A DNA stretch of 64,000 bases from Epiperipatus broadwayi. Taxonomy: Eukaryota; Onychophora; Udeonychophora; Euonychophora; Peripatidae. The first letter of the stretch is position 1. Each line of letters begins with the position of its first letter. The translations under genes and the position numbers were made by a program. The notes under the pieces are model-generated. The model was not told where the DNA came from, did no database searches, and saw only the letters and a list, made by a program, of their open reading frames with translations. The DNA is taken from contig JAQFVV010012400.1 in NCBI GenBank assembly GCA_028023455.1, positions 12,097,748 through 12,161,747 on the forward strand, written 5' to 3'. Shown here in pieces: positions 55,109 to 64,000 of this stretch.

Positions 55109-55741
55109 TGCTATGTCTGTGTAATAAGTTAAAAGAAATTATATTTGTATATAATATAGCTGAGTGCATTTTAAGTTAAAAAAATTTATAAATAGCAAAT
55201 TAAATAAATGCATAATTTAAAAAATTTAATTCCAACTTAATGTTGATTACAAAACTTTTTATTAATTAACTAATTAATTAAATACTTTATCAATAGACTG
55301 GAATTTTCTTAAATATGTAATAACAGCTTAAGTCAATTAGAATACATTGCGAATACAAGAATTCTTAAAAGGTTTAATCTAGAAATGAGATGCATTCACC
55401 ATTGAAGATACTACAGGATGAAGAAAATGATTGTGAAGAGCAAAATTTTTAGAGCAGTAAAAGATAGGATGTTTATAAAGCCATTTTTCACCATTAAAGG
55501 TGTTAAAGTGAACCTAAGAAGTTTTACAGATGACACTAATGTTAGTTCAATTTAATAAATCCCTACCTGTTTGAAGTACTATTTTATAATTTTTTTTTTT
55601 CATTATTGCTTTTATACAATTTAGTTTAATTAGTCAGCTTAATAAACATTATATTTACTCCAAGTCTGTTGCAAATTATTTAACTTCTTGTCTGATCATC
55701 ATTATCATGATTGCTATATATTGTGACACTCGGTTATAGCA
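55109..55741 (+). repeat. Copy E 3' LTR
   Basis: TGCTATGTCTG...GGTTATAGCA, 633 bp. A purine-rich aagaggttg precedes it. Matches the copy B LTR at its start (agttaaaagaaattata) and in the ccatttttcaccatt(a)aaggt block. Confidence 0.82.
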
Positions 55742-57275
55742 CATAATCATTACTGTAAATATATAGAGCTAAAGAAAATCACAATGTTTTTATTCACTAA
55801 CAACTTTTATAGACTACACTTCAGACATTTTATTCAAGATGATCATCCCTTGTTCCATTTTTCAAATATTTATATAAAAATGACTATGACAAAACAGATT
55901 TTTGATAGTAACATTGTTCAGTGTTTCATTGAAATTAAATTTAAGAAATTTATTCATTGTATGAAGTCTTACTTCATAAGAATTAAAATTATATTCAAAG
56001 GTTTATTTATTAAAAGAATCATCAAGCAGAGGCATGATTAAGCATGCAAATGTAGACAAAAGAATTATGAAAAAAATATGAGAAGTGATTAGGGAGAAAT
56101 AAATTAATATAGCTTATATAAAAAATGAATCCAGAGAGAAAATTTTGAAGATGGTCAGTTGGGTGTGTAGGACTTATTCATAGCTGCATTTCTAAAGATT
56201 ACTGACTTTTTTTAAAAAAAAAAACCTCATTCATTACCTGATATAATTTAGCACAATAAAATTGATGAATTTAAGACAAAATATTTTGATAATAGTTCAA
56301 TTTGTCATTTCTCCTGCTTGAACATTAAATGATCTCCTGAGAAACAAACATCCAATTTATTTTTAATTTTTCTATAAATATTATTTTATTAATTCCAATG
56401 GGGATATACTTTTTTATCCAGAAACCACTGGAGACTGACCGTGAAGCCAGATTTTGTGATAGTATCCATTATTGTATTTTTGGAATATGAGCAAAAGATA
56501 TTTCTAATGGCCCTTAAGAAAAAAAAGTGATATTTTTTTCTTATTTTAATTTTTTCAAATCTTATGTTTTTAGCTGGTTTTATAATTATCTTATTCTTTT
56601 CATTTTACTCTTTGATATAAAACTTACAATTCTTCCCATATGTTAAACATACAGTTTATATAATTTCCTTTCAATACATATATTTCTTTATAAAATATTT
56701 GATAGAATAATTTACTGTCAATTGATTTTTCAAGCAATGACACATTAAATCCAAATATTTCCAGCAAATTGATTTGCTTATATTAGAAATTTCAATGGAA
56801 ACTTCTAACAGGACCAATAACTTTTTTTTTAACAGGCTTTTTCATCTTTTAACTATTTTGCTGCTATAACAAGTTTTGTATGATATTTATTGATTCAGTT
56901 AATCAAGCTGCTAAATTTTGATTCAATCATAAATTTATTTTTGTTCAGTCAGATATATCATTAATTATCTGTTAGTTTTTTTATTGTAATTTTTAAATGA
57001 AATTTGGACTTAAAGAGATTAGTAGCAAATTAATTTTACCTTAGTTATAGTAGAAATAATTAGGCAGATACTTAAAAAATAAATAATATTTCAGAAAAAG
57101 TGATAAAGCAATGGCTTCATTCAATTGACCATACTAAAATTTCTATATTGTTCCTCAAGAAATTGATTAAGGAATCTTAGCTTTGAATTCTTTACTTTCA
57201 CATACCTGAATAGAGCTTAATTTTTATTGTAATGCAGATTTACATTGAGAAGCAGGAGAATTTATTTTTAAACTG
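55742..57275. other. AT-rich non-coding stretch
   Basis: No supported gene or element; the open frame at 55784-56041 has no recognisable protein character. Confidence 0.4.
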
Positions 57276-57277
57276 AA

Positions 57278-57392
57278 CTTTTTTTTCCATTTGTCATAGC
57301 ATCGGCCGGGAAATGAATCCGCAACAACTGTCTCAACTGCTTGCTTGCAAGGCAGCTGCGCTGACCTCACGCCTGACAAAACTGAACTATTT
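57278..57392 (-). repeat. tRNA-derived SINE
   Basis: On the minus strand: gtcagcgcagctgccttgc (A-box-like with an anticodon-arm-like cttgcaag), then about 30 bases on gcggattcatttcccggcc (B-box-like), followed by tgctatgacaaatgg and an A-rich run. This is the classic tRNA-SINE layout. It is markedly more GC-rich than its surroundings, so fairly young. Confidence 0.72.
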
Positions 57393-57980
57393 AAGTTTGA
57401 ATGCTGTACATAATGTAACAAATGTTATGAAATCTTACAGAATTATATTTATTAAATGTGTACCTAAACTGAATTTAGACTATTCAATAAAAACAAAAAG
57501 TTTGTCATTGCTGTATTCACACTTACTACAGCTATTTTAAGAAAACTCCTATATTTGATATATTTATTATGAAATAAAAAATTATAGATACAGTATTTTT
57601 CTGAGAAAACTTTTTACTGACATATAATAGACTGATTAATAGTGAAATAATATATAAATATTAAACATTGTTTAAAGCTTAAAGAAATAACATCAGATAG
57701 ATAGTTTGCAACTTAAACTGGATTTTAAGAAATTGCAAAAGATGTGTAGAAATCATATATGAGATGAATGGATAAGTTAAAAAAATTCAATGGAGAAATT
57801 CTGAAGAACTATGAATCAGACAAAAAAGGATTAAGATTACTGAAATCTTTAATGATGATGATTTAATTTTGCTTAAATAAATCCTTTCAATTGTATTAAA
57901 TTATTTTTAATTGTAAAAAACAATAATATTAGTTAATTAAATAGTGCAACTATTTATCTTGATTCATAAACCGAATAAAG
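57393..57980. other. AT-rich non-coding stretch upstream of the 882-codon gene
   Basis: No distinct feature; likely intron or promoter-proximal sequence. Confidence 0.4.
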
Positions 57981-58003
57981 ATTTTTTTTCTCTCTTTTTT
58001 AGT
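57980..58003 (+). promoter_or_regulatory. Strong candidate 3' splice site
   Basis: An uninterrupted pyrimidine tract (attttttttctctcttttttag) ends with AG at 58001-58002, 91 bases before the ATG at 58094. This is a textbook acceptor, suggesting a non-coding upstream exon. Confidence 0.6.
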
Positions 58004-58093
58004 GTGCCATTCATTAGGTTACAAGAAAAGAGAACATGTTAGTTCTTAAAACTCTGTATTAAAAATAGAATTTAAGAACATTAAAATACTGCA

Positions 58094-60742
58094 ATGGAAG
58101 ATACACTTGATGAATGCCAAATTTCTGAAAAATTACTTACTAAAAAATTTGATGAACGATTGGTAAAGCTTGAACGAAATTCTAATGAAAACCAATTGAA
58201 ACTTGATAGTATTTGTTCAACTTTGTTAACTATACGTAGTGGTTTGATATTAATTGAAAGCAAAATGAAAGAAAGTATTGTGGATCAGATCAAACTTACA
58301 ACAGTAAAAGAAATTGATGAAATGATAAAAGATGAGTTTAACATAGAAAAAGTACTTTGGCAAGAAGAGTTTGAAAAGCTAAGGCAATATTTTCAATTAC
58401 AACTTGAAACAAATAAAGAAACTCTTCAGAAAAAGTTTGAATCTGAGAAAAAAACTTTATATGAACATTTTGAAAAGGAAAAGACATTGTTGTGTAAAAT
58501 AATTTGTGATAAAATGAATAATCAACGGGAAGAATTTGAAAAAGAGAAAGAACACTTAAAATTACAATTTGAAATGCTTCAGAAAGCTAAAGAAAAACAA
58601 TTTCAGTGTGAAAAAGATACTTTGTACCAACATTTTGAAAAAGAAAAAGTATCTTTGTGTAAATTTCTATGTGATGAAGTACAGTTACAACAAGAACGGA
58701 ACAGTAAAAAAAGTATAGTTCAGCAAGAGATTGTTTCTCTTAAAAATGAAATCTCAAACCAGAAAATTCTTGTAAAAACATTAGAACAAGTTTTTAAGCA
58801 AGAGATATCAAATCAAAATAATACACTGAACTTAAGTGATATTGAATTTTTGAAAAGTGAACTGAAGAATATTGAACAAAAGAATTTATGTAACTATGAT
58901 AGCTTTGAAAACAAATTGCAGAAAGAAGTGCGAAAATTAGAACAAGAACAACATGAATTTTCAAAAAACATACTTACACTAGATGCAAAAGCAAATATGC
59001 AGATACTTACAATACTTGAAGAGCTAAAACAACTTAGAAAAATGTTTGATGATAGAGAAAATGGAAGTAACATTCAGATGGATATATGTGAAATTAGAGA
59101 TCAATTGAAAGAAATTAAAAAAAATGCTAACTCAAATATAAATCTCAAATTAGAGAAAGTGGAAGAACTGTTTCAAAACTCAAATAAAATAGAAAAGCGT
59201 TTTCAAAATTTTGATTCTGATCTTAAATTAATTCACTCTCATGAAAAGCTTTTAAGTAAATTTCAGCCCTATATAGTACAACATGAAAAAATAATTGAAA
59301 CAGTTCAAAAAGAAATTGAATCTATAAAAATTGAAATAAGCAATATGGAGATTCAAATTGATGGATTATACTGCAATAAAAAAATGACTTCCCTTCTAGA
59401 TGCATGTGAAAACAGTTGCATCCCAAAAGTTGAAAAGTTACTTAAGCAAGATCTTGATGTTAATGTTATCAATGAAGATGGCTTTAGTCCATTATATTTT
59501 GCTGTTATGAACAATAAAGTAGCTCTAGCAGACATTTTATTGAAACATAAAGCTGACATTAATTGTAAAACGAGATATGGAGTAACACCTTTAATACAGG
59601 CAACTATTCTAACAAAATTACCATCTTCTAATTACGATATGATTCGTTCCCTTCTTCATGGTGGAGCAGATCCTAATATTTCTGTTAAAGATGGCTTGAC
59701 AGCACTTCATTTTGCAGTTGCCTACAATGACATTTTATCTGTACGAATGTTATTAGAGTTTAAAGCTAACGTAAAGACAGCTGTTAAAGAAATTACTCCT
59801 ATCTGTATAGCGACACATTTGCAATATTGTGATATGATTACAGAACTTGAAAACCATGGTGCTGAAATAGATGTAATAAATGAATTGAATAATAAAGAAA
59901 TATTTATTGCGAAACTTTTAGAAGTTTTAAAACAAACTAATGAAAATCTGTATTTAAAACGTTTTTGCCTTTTAATAATTTATTGCTTGTGTAAACTTAT
60001 GAACAATAAAGAAATTATTGGCCAAGCAGGGACTATTCCTGTTTTATTGAAGCAATTGGATTACACCTTAAAATTTTCTAAATTTCATTCACTAGCTTTT
60101 TCTGTCTGGATTATATTTGCTTGTTTGTCTGAAATGGCTCCAAATAATTGTTCAATTCTCATGGAAAACAACTGCTTGCAATATTTTTTAAATAGCTTTG
60201 AAATGATTTCTAAAAATAAAATTTGTTTAACTGCTATGATTACAACATTTTCAAATATAATTGAATTTAAGATTTATAGAAAGCAGTTAATGAATAAAAC
60301 CTTTATTTCAATTTTGTTTCAAGAATGTGATATACAAACATTGAATGAACAAACTATTACTATTTTTAAAATATTGTCCTACCTAGCATCAGATGGTGAC
60401 GAATATTGGACTATAACTACTCCCAAATATAAGGATGTTTTGAAACAACTTGAAGATACCATTGATAAACTAACATTCAGCAAAATGCTAAATATCAATT
60501 TCAACTCTCTTGAATCACTTTTTGAACTGCTTACTCTTTGTGATTCTTATCAGGTTCAACTATTCGGTGCATGGATTTTAGCAAATGGAATGGAAGTATT
60601 ACCTCATAAATACTATCCACTTATTAAATTACTAGATGGTTTTCAACAATTAACAAATATTGTAGAGAACCCCAATTTGCACTCTAAAGTAAAAAAATTA
60701 GTCAATAAAGTAATTAATAACTACACAAATTATACAAAGTAA
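58094..60742 (+). CDS. Coiled-coil, ankyrin and armadillo-like protein, 882 residues
   Basis: An intact single coding exon. Residues 1-425 are a long coiled coil with few prolines. Two similar ~24-residue units (EKKTLYEHFEKEKTLLCK, about 119, and EKDTLYQHFEKEKVSLCK, about 173) show an internal repeat of ~55 residues. Residues ~430-625 are about five ankyrin repeats, with typical cores such as DGFSPLYFAVMNNKVALADILL, shortened here to 20: GFSPLYFAVMNNKVALADIL, and DGLTALHFAVAYND. Residues ~630-882 are helical with armadillo-like character; the end (VQLFGAWILANGMEVLPHKY) resembles the last ARM repeats of the ZYG11/ZER1 substrate-receptor family. No signal peptide or membrane segment, so probably cytosolic or nuclear. 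Ankyrin and ARM repeats bind proteins; a ubiquitin-ligase receptor role is only an inference. N-terminal residues ~35-60 resemble the 523-residue protein at 20597. An acceptor-like site lies 91 bases upstream. Confidence 0.9.
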   Translation: MEDTLDECQISEKLLTKKFDERLVKLERNSNENQLKLDSICSTLLTIRSGLILIESKMKESIVDQIKLTTVKEIDEMIKDEFNIEKVLWQEEFEKLRQYFQLQLETNKETLQKKFESEKKTLYEHFEKEKTLLCKIICDKMNNQREEFEKEKEHLKLQFEMLQKAKEKQFQCEKDTLYQHFEKEKVSLCKFLCDEVQLQQERNSKKSIVQQEIVSLKNEISNQKILVKTLEQVFKQEISNQNNTLNLSDIEFLKSELKNIEQKNLCNYDSFENKLQKEVRKLEQEQHEFSKNILTLDAKANMQILTILEELKQLRKMFDDRENGSNIQMDICEIRDQLKEIKKNANSNINLKLEKVEELFQNSNKIEKRFQNFDSDLKLIHSHEKLLSKFQPYIVQHEKIIETVQKEIESIKIEISNMEIQIDGLYCNKKMTSLLDACENSCIPKVEKLLKQDLDVNVINEDGFSPLYFAVMNNKVALADILLKHKADINCKTRYGVTPLIQATILTKLPSSNYDMIRSLLHGGADPNISVKDGLTALHFAVAYNDILSVRMLLEFKANVKTAVKEITPICIATHLQYCDMITELENHGAEIDVINELNNKEIFIAKLLEVLKQTNENLYLKRFCLLIIYCLCKLMNNKEIIGQAGTIPVLLKQLDYTLKFSKFHSLAFSVWIIFACLSEMAPNNCSILMENNCLQYFLNSFEMISKNKICLTAMITTFSNIIEFKIYRKQLMNKTFISILFQECDIQTLNEQTITIFKILSYLASDGDEYWTITTPKYKDVLKQLEDTIDKLTFSKMLNINFNSLESLFELLTLCDSYQVQLFGAWILANGMEVLPHKYYPLIKLLDGFQQLTNIVENPNLHSKVKKLVNKVINNYTNYTK

Positions 60743-60853
60743 AAACTATAAGTCTAATTATTAAAATCTTTTAATAATTGGTTAATTTTATAACACAACA
60801 TTCATCTTATATAAATATTAATTACTATCAATTTTTTAGAAAATCATCTATTA

Positions 60854-60859
60854 AATAAA
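60854..60859 (+). terminator. Candidate polyadenylation signal (AATAAA)
   Basis: AATAAA 112 bases after the stop of the 882-codon gene, followed by AT-rich sequence. It is the first canonical hexamer downstream. Confidence 0.5.
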
Positions 60860-60914
60860 TATTTTAAAATTTATCAATTGTATATACTCTTTTACACATA
60901 TACATTTGTTTTGA

Positions 60915-61020
60915 AGAATATGGAGGAACAGTGATTAATGCATCTGTCTGCTGTGCTAATCATCTGGAGTTTGAATCTAGTTGGAAGTGGAATTTTTTCC
61001 CCAGCTACTTGAGAATTTCC
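60915..61020 (+). repeat. tRNA-like SINE fragment
   Basis: agtgattaatgcatctgtc (A-box-like region) then ctggagtttgaatctagttgg (B-box-like) about 40 bases later, followed by a ttttttccccagc stretch. No clear tail or flanking duplication. Confidence 0.4.
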
Positions 61021-61587
61021 AAGCAAACTTCTCTATTCACAAAGCCATCCAATTGTTTAGCAGTAACTAGCTATTCTTAGTTAAAGGGTAAAATAGGAAG
61101 AAAAAATACTCAAACTTTTCTAACTTGTGAGTAATACCTTTGATCACTTGCTTTGGGGGAAGGATGTTGGAGAGGGCTTGACTGTTCTACTTTGATTTAT
61201 ATAATTCTTTCAAACAAATTTTAAATGTATCTCATTTTCTTAATTAAGAAGAATTATATTGAGTAGTATTGTATAGAAACCAGCAAAATCTGAATCTGTT
61301 GAAGGCTGTTATATTTATACTAAAACAAAACAATATAACCAACTAAAATCTGAATTTCCTCACTGTTGAAGGCCATTAGCTAGAAACTATTATAAATTGG
61401 ATGCAATACTCTTATCTAGTATTCAATGATTATTCAAACTTACATAATTCTGGAATAAATAGAATTGAATAACTGCTCCTAATGCATAACAAAGTAACAT
61501 TGTATTGTCATGTTGTTTGCCATAAACATATTCGCTTTATTAATTTGATAAATACAGAGAAATATATAGAATGGATGATTGCCCTTA

Positions 61588-61672
61588 GTGGTTTGGTGCA
61601 GTGGTAGAATATCAGATTCTGGTGTGTAAGATCCTTGGATCAATTTCAGGTCTGGATAATAATATTAAGCAC
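61588..61672 (+). repeat. tRNA-like SINE fragment
   Basis: gtttggtgcagtggtagaat is close to a polymerase III A box and D arm, followed about 40 bases later by ttggatcaatttcaggtc (B-box-like). Reads like a decayed tRNA-derived SINE head. Confidence 0.45.
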
Positions 61673-64000
61673 ACTAATTTTTTGGCAGAGAGGTGAAGTA
61701 TATAAATTATTCTATATTTTAATAAACATGAAATATTTAAAAATTTAATTTGTTTTAATAAAATAAGAAATCATAAATATGTTACAGCAATTTCGATTTT
61801 TTATTATTATTTTGTATTGAGTACCTTAATAATCTAAAGGACTATTAAAGTTATTGAAATAATTCTAAAGAGTACAATTGTAAAATAAAATGTATTTTGA
61901 GGAGCAGTAAGCAATAATTATCACTTGATCATAATATTCTGTTGTCAAGTTGCCACCCCCTTTCAAATGAAAACTCACACAACTTTTTTTAAAAGATGGT
62001 GATTGATTGCTCAGGAGAAGATGAAATGTTTGAGCACCCAAGTGATAAATAGGAAGAGTGCAGCCCTTCAATTAAACTCACACAAACTATTTTCTTTTTT
62101 TACTTTATTCATCTGAGAATCAGTCCAAGAATCTTCTATTTCATGAGTCTGCCACCAGTGTACTATACTGCATGGAACAAAAATTTAAAGATGATCAAGT
62201 GATATGCACTTTTTGTAGATTCATTTCATTAATTTCTAGACAAAGAAGTTAACATATTTATGATTATTACTGAAATGTTTCAAGATTAGAAAAAAAAAAG
62301 GAAGAATATATATACATTTTATTTGCCAACTATTTTTTTTCTTCTGGCAATTAACAGCATGACCTTTGGAATTTTATTTTGTAATATACCTTTGAAGGGA
62401 ACTAATTTCACCATCTCTAATAGTTAAATGTGAAATTGTTTTTAACATCCATGTTTATCTAGATGCGTTTATTTTCAGATGTGCAATGCTAATTCATAAA
62501 AAACCTGGTTTGTTTTCTTTATTGTTATTACTATAAAAGTCAATATAAAGAAGAAAACAAAAAAAAATCCTTATCAGCATCCAAGATGAATTACTGACAC
62601 TTTTTTGTAATGTTCATTTTATTTAAAAACCTCATGTTGATATGCATAGTTCTTATGAATATTTATTTGACTAGAACAAAGAATCTGTTTAAGAAAGCAA
62701 AGAGCAATTTTTAATAATTGTGCTATTTCATTTATGTTCTTTACTATATATTCAACATAGACTTTATAGGATAAACAATAAGATTTTTTTTGTCAATTAC
62801 ATTGATATAATGGTTTGGTAGACTTAACTAGAAGGGGCATTATAGATAATTTTGATAGAAATGATGCATTGGATATTAATGGAGAACTTTCTTTGTAGAT
62901 CTATAATGTCTGAAAACTGTGATATTTTTTGAGTATGTATGAAGAATATTCTTCCCAATTAGTGAGTTTTCTTTTAAAACATATTTTCCCACTTGAACTG
63001 ATTAATTATTTAGCTATTTTTCGTGTAGTTTTTGAGAAATATTTTGTGAATATAAACATGTGCTGGTAAGGTAATAAAGATAGCCAAGAAGTTAGAGATA
63101 GCCTGTGATATCGTTCACTTTTCATCTAATCCTCTTTAAATTTATTGACAAGTTTTGACAGTTCTGTAATTACGAATAAATTTCATCAAAACAATATAAA
63201 TTATTTTGTTCCACTCAAAGTAGAGTTTTGATAACATATAAGTATTTTATGGAGGTTTGGGCCTTTTTTGTTGCCAATTTATATACAAGGAATTTTTGGC
63301 TATTTCTGAACTTACTTTATATCACAATAAATTCATTTTCAATTTTAAAACATAAATACTAACTATGAAATAATAATGGCTCTCCATAGATTAATAAATT
63401 ATATATCTATCCACACACATGTTCATATACTATTTGGCTATGAGAAAAGAGTTTACCATTAAAAGAAAGGAAACTTTTGGTATTCCTCTCTCTGAAATGT
63501 TAAAGGAACAGCAGTGAACAATTTTTAATATTTATACCAATATGTTCTTGGTCATTGCAACTCTTAATATTTTCATGATAAACAAACATGAATAAATTAT
63601 TGCCATACACACATCAACCAGCATAGTGAGTGTAATGGCTTTTATTTCTGACTTTAAAGCAAAGAAAACATGTTTTTTTTTTCTCAGATGACTAATAGAT
63701 TGAATTTTCTTGAAGCAGAATAGATGTGTGTATGAATATTTTTTAGGCAATGATAAATTATGGCCCATAATCAGCAAGAAAAGTGCTATCAGTCAAGACT
63801 GATTGGCAACTGGATGAATAGGCTGCTAAGAATCCTCAGGATATGAATTTAAGCTGTCATTTAATGATTGTTTGTTAATTGTCTACTACTGTGGATCAAT
63901 TTAAGGAAAAGATGATTCCAGATTTATTATAAAGGTAGATTTGGCTCCAAACCAACTGACAAATGATGACAAACTATTTAATTAATATGTAAATATATTA
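61673..64000. other. AT-rich non-coding stretch to window end
   Basis: No supported coding region, RNA gene or complete repeat. Short open frames here lack protein-like composition. Confidence 0.4.

Larger units (their letters stand above)
51100..55741 (+). mobile_element. Ty3/Gypsy copy E (family G1), ancient and CpG-eroded
   Basis: Plus-strand relative of copies A and B with both LTR ends recognisable. The 5' LTR end (…gacacagc) is at about 51283 next to a decayed primer site (ggaaattgacactatctgatag). Internal domains are in order, and the 3' LTR is 55109-55741. Every frame is full of stops and nearly all CpG positions of B are TG or CA here. It is interrupted by the ribozyme element at 52238-52627. 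The oldest member of the family in the window. Confidence 0.88.

Noticed and set aside
57313-57540. 75-codon plus-strand frame starting MNPQQLSQLLACKAAAL
   Set aside because: The distinctive part is antisense of the tRNA-derived SINE.
1-64000. CRISPR arrays, bacterial operons, rRNA or canonical tRNA genes
   Set aside because: No regularly spaced repeats, no Shine-Dalgarno-linked gene clusters, no rRNA-like blocks; tRNA-like pieces have decayed arms and look like SINEs.

Overview
This is an AT-rich window (roughly 70% or more A+T by eye) from an animal nuclear genome, almost certainly an invertebrate. It is dominated by nested transposable elements: four Ty3/Gypsy copies lying close together plus an older fifth, an RTE-like LINE, a CR1-like LINE with an SGNH-esterase ORF1, hAT transposons, fold-back MITEs and tRNA-like SINEs. 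It has no operons, no bacterial gene packing and no rRNA or tRNA genes. The sequence alone does not settle the phylum.

Layout. 1-17.9 kb is a pile of Gypsy elements. Copy A (minus, cut by the window edge) has its LTR sitting inside the LTR of copy C (minus). Then come a ~450-bp element carrying a hammerhead ribozyme, copy D (minus, no LTR seen), and copy B (plus, same family as A), which lacks its 5' LTR exactly at the LTR/primer-site boundary. 20.6-22.2 kb holds an intact intron-free ORF for a 523-residue coiled-coil protein. 22.5-40 kb is non-coding, with MITEs, dispersed repeats, hAT remnants and an RTE fragment. 40.8-48.9 kb is one CR1-like LINE (minus) split by an RTE LINE and by a long fold-back element, which is itself split by a small ribozyme-bearing element. 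49.1-50.5 kb is unusually rich in CpG and is a candidate promoter. 51.1-55.7 kb is copy E, an eroded relative of A and B carrying another ribozyme-bearing insertion. 58.1-60.7 kb holds an intact 882-residue coiled-coil, ankyrin and armadillo-like protein. The rest is non-coding with SINE-like pieces.

Most notable result: a set of hammerhead ribozyme motifs. The one at 9597-9654 is complete: every core position, stem I with an internal loop, stem II and a tiny palindromic stem III can be drawn base by base. A second family (80, 296 and 390 bp copies, each flanked by 10-11 bp target duplications) carries a near-complete hammerhead on the minus strand with the same stem I geometry. Two more degenerate hammerhead-like motifs lie at 50591-50634 and in the arms of the fold-back at 45049-46325. 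Together they look like small non-autonomous ribozyme retroelements (retrozyme or Penelope-associated type).

The two host-like genes share a similar N-terminal coiled-coil segment and a similar layout (acceptor-like AG just upstream of an uninterrupted coding exon), which suggests they may be related. All calls come from reading the sequence; no searches were run.
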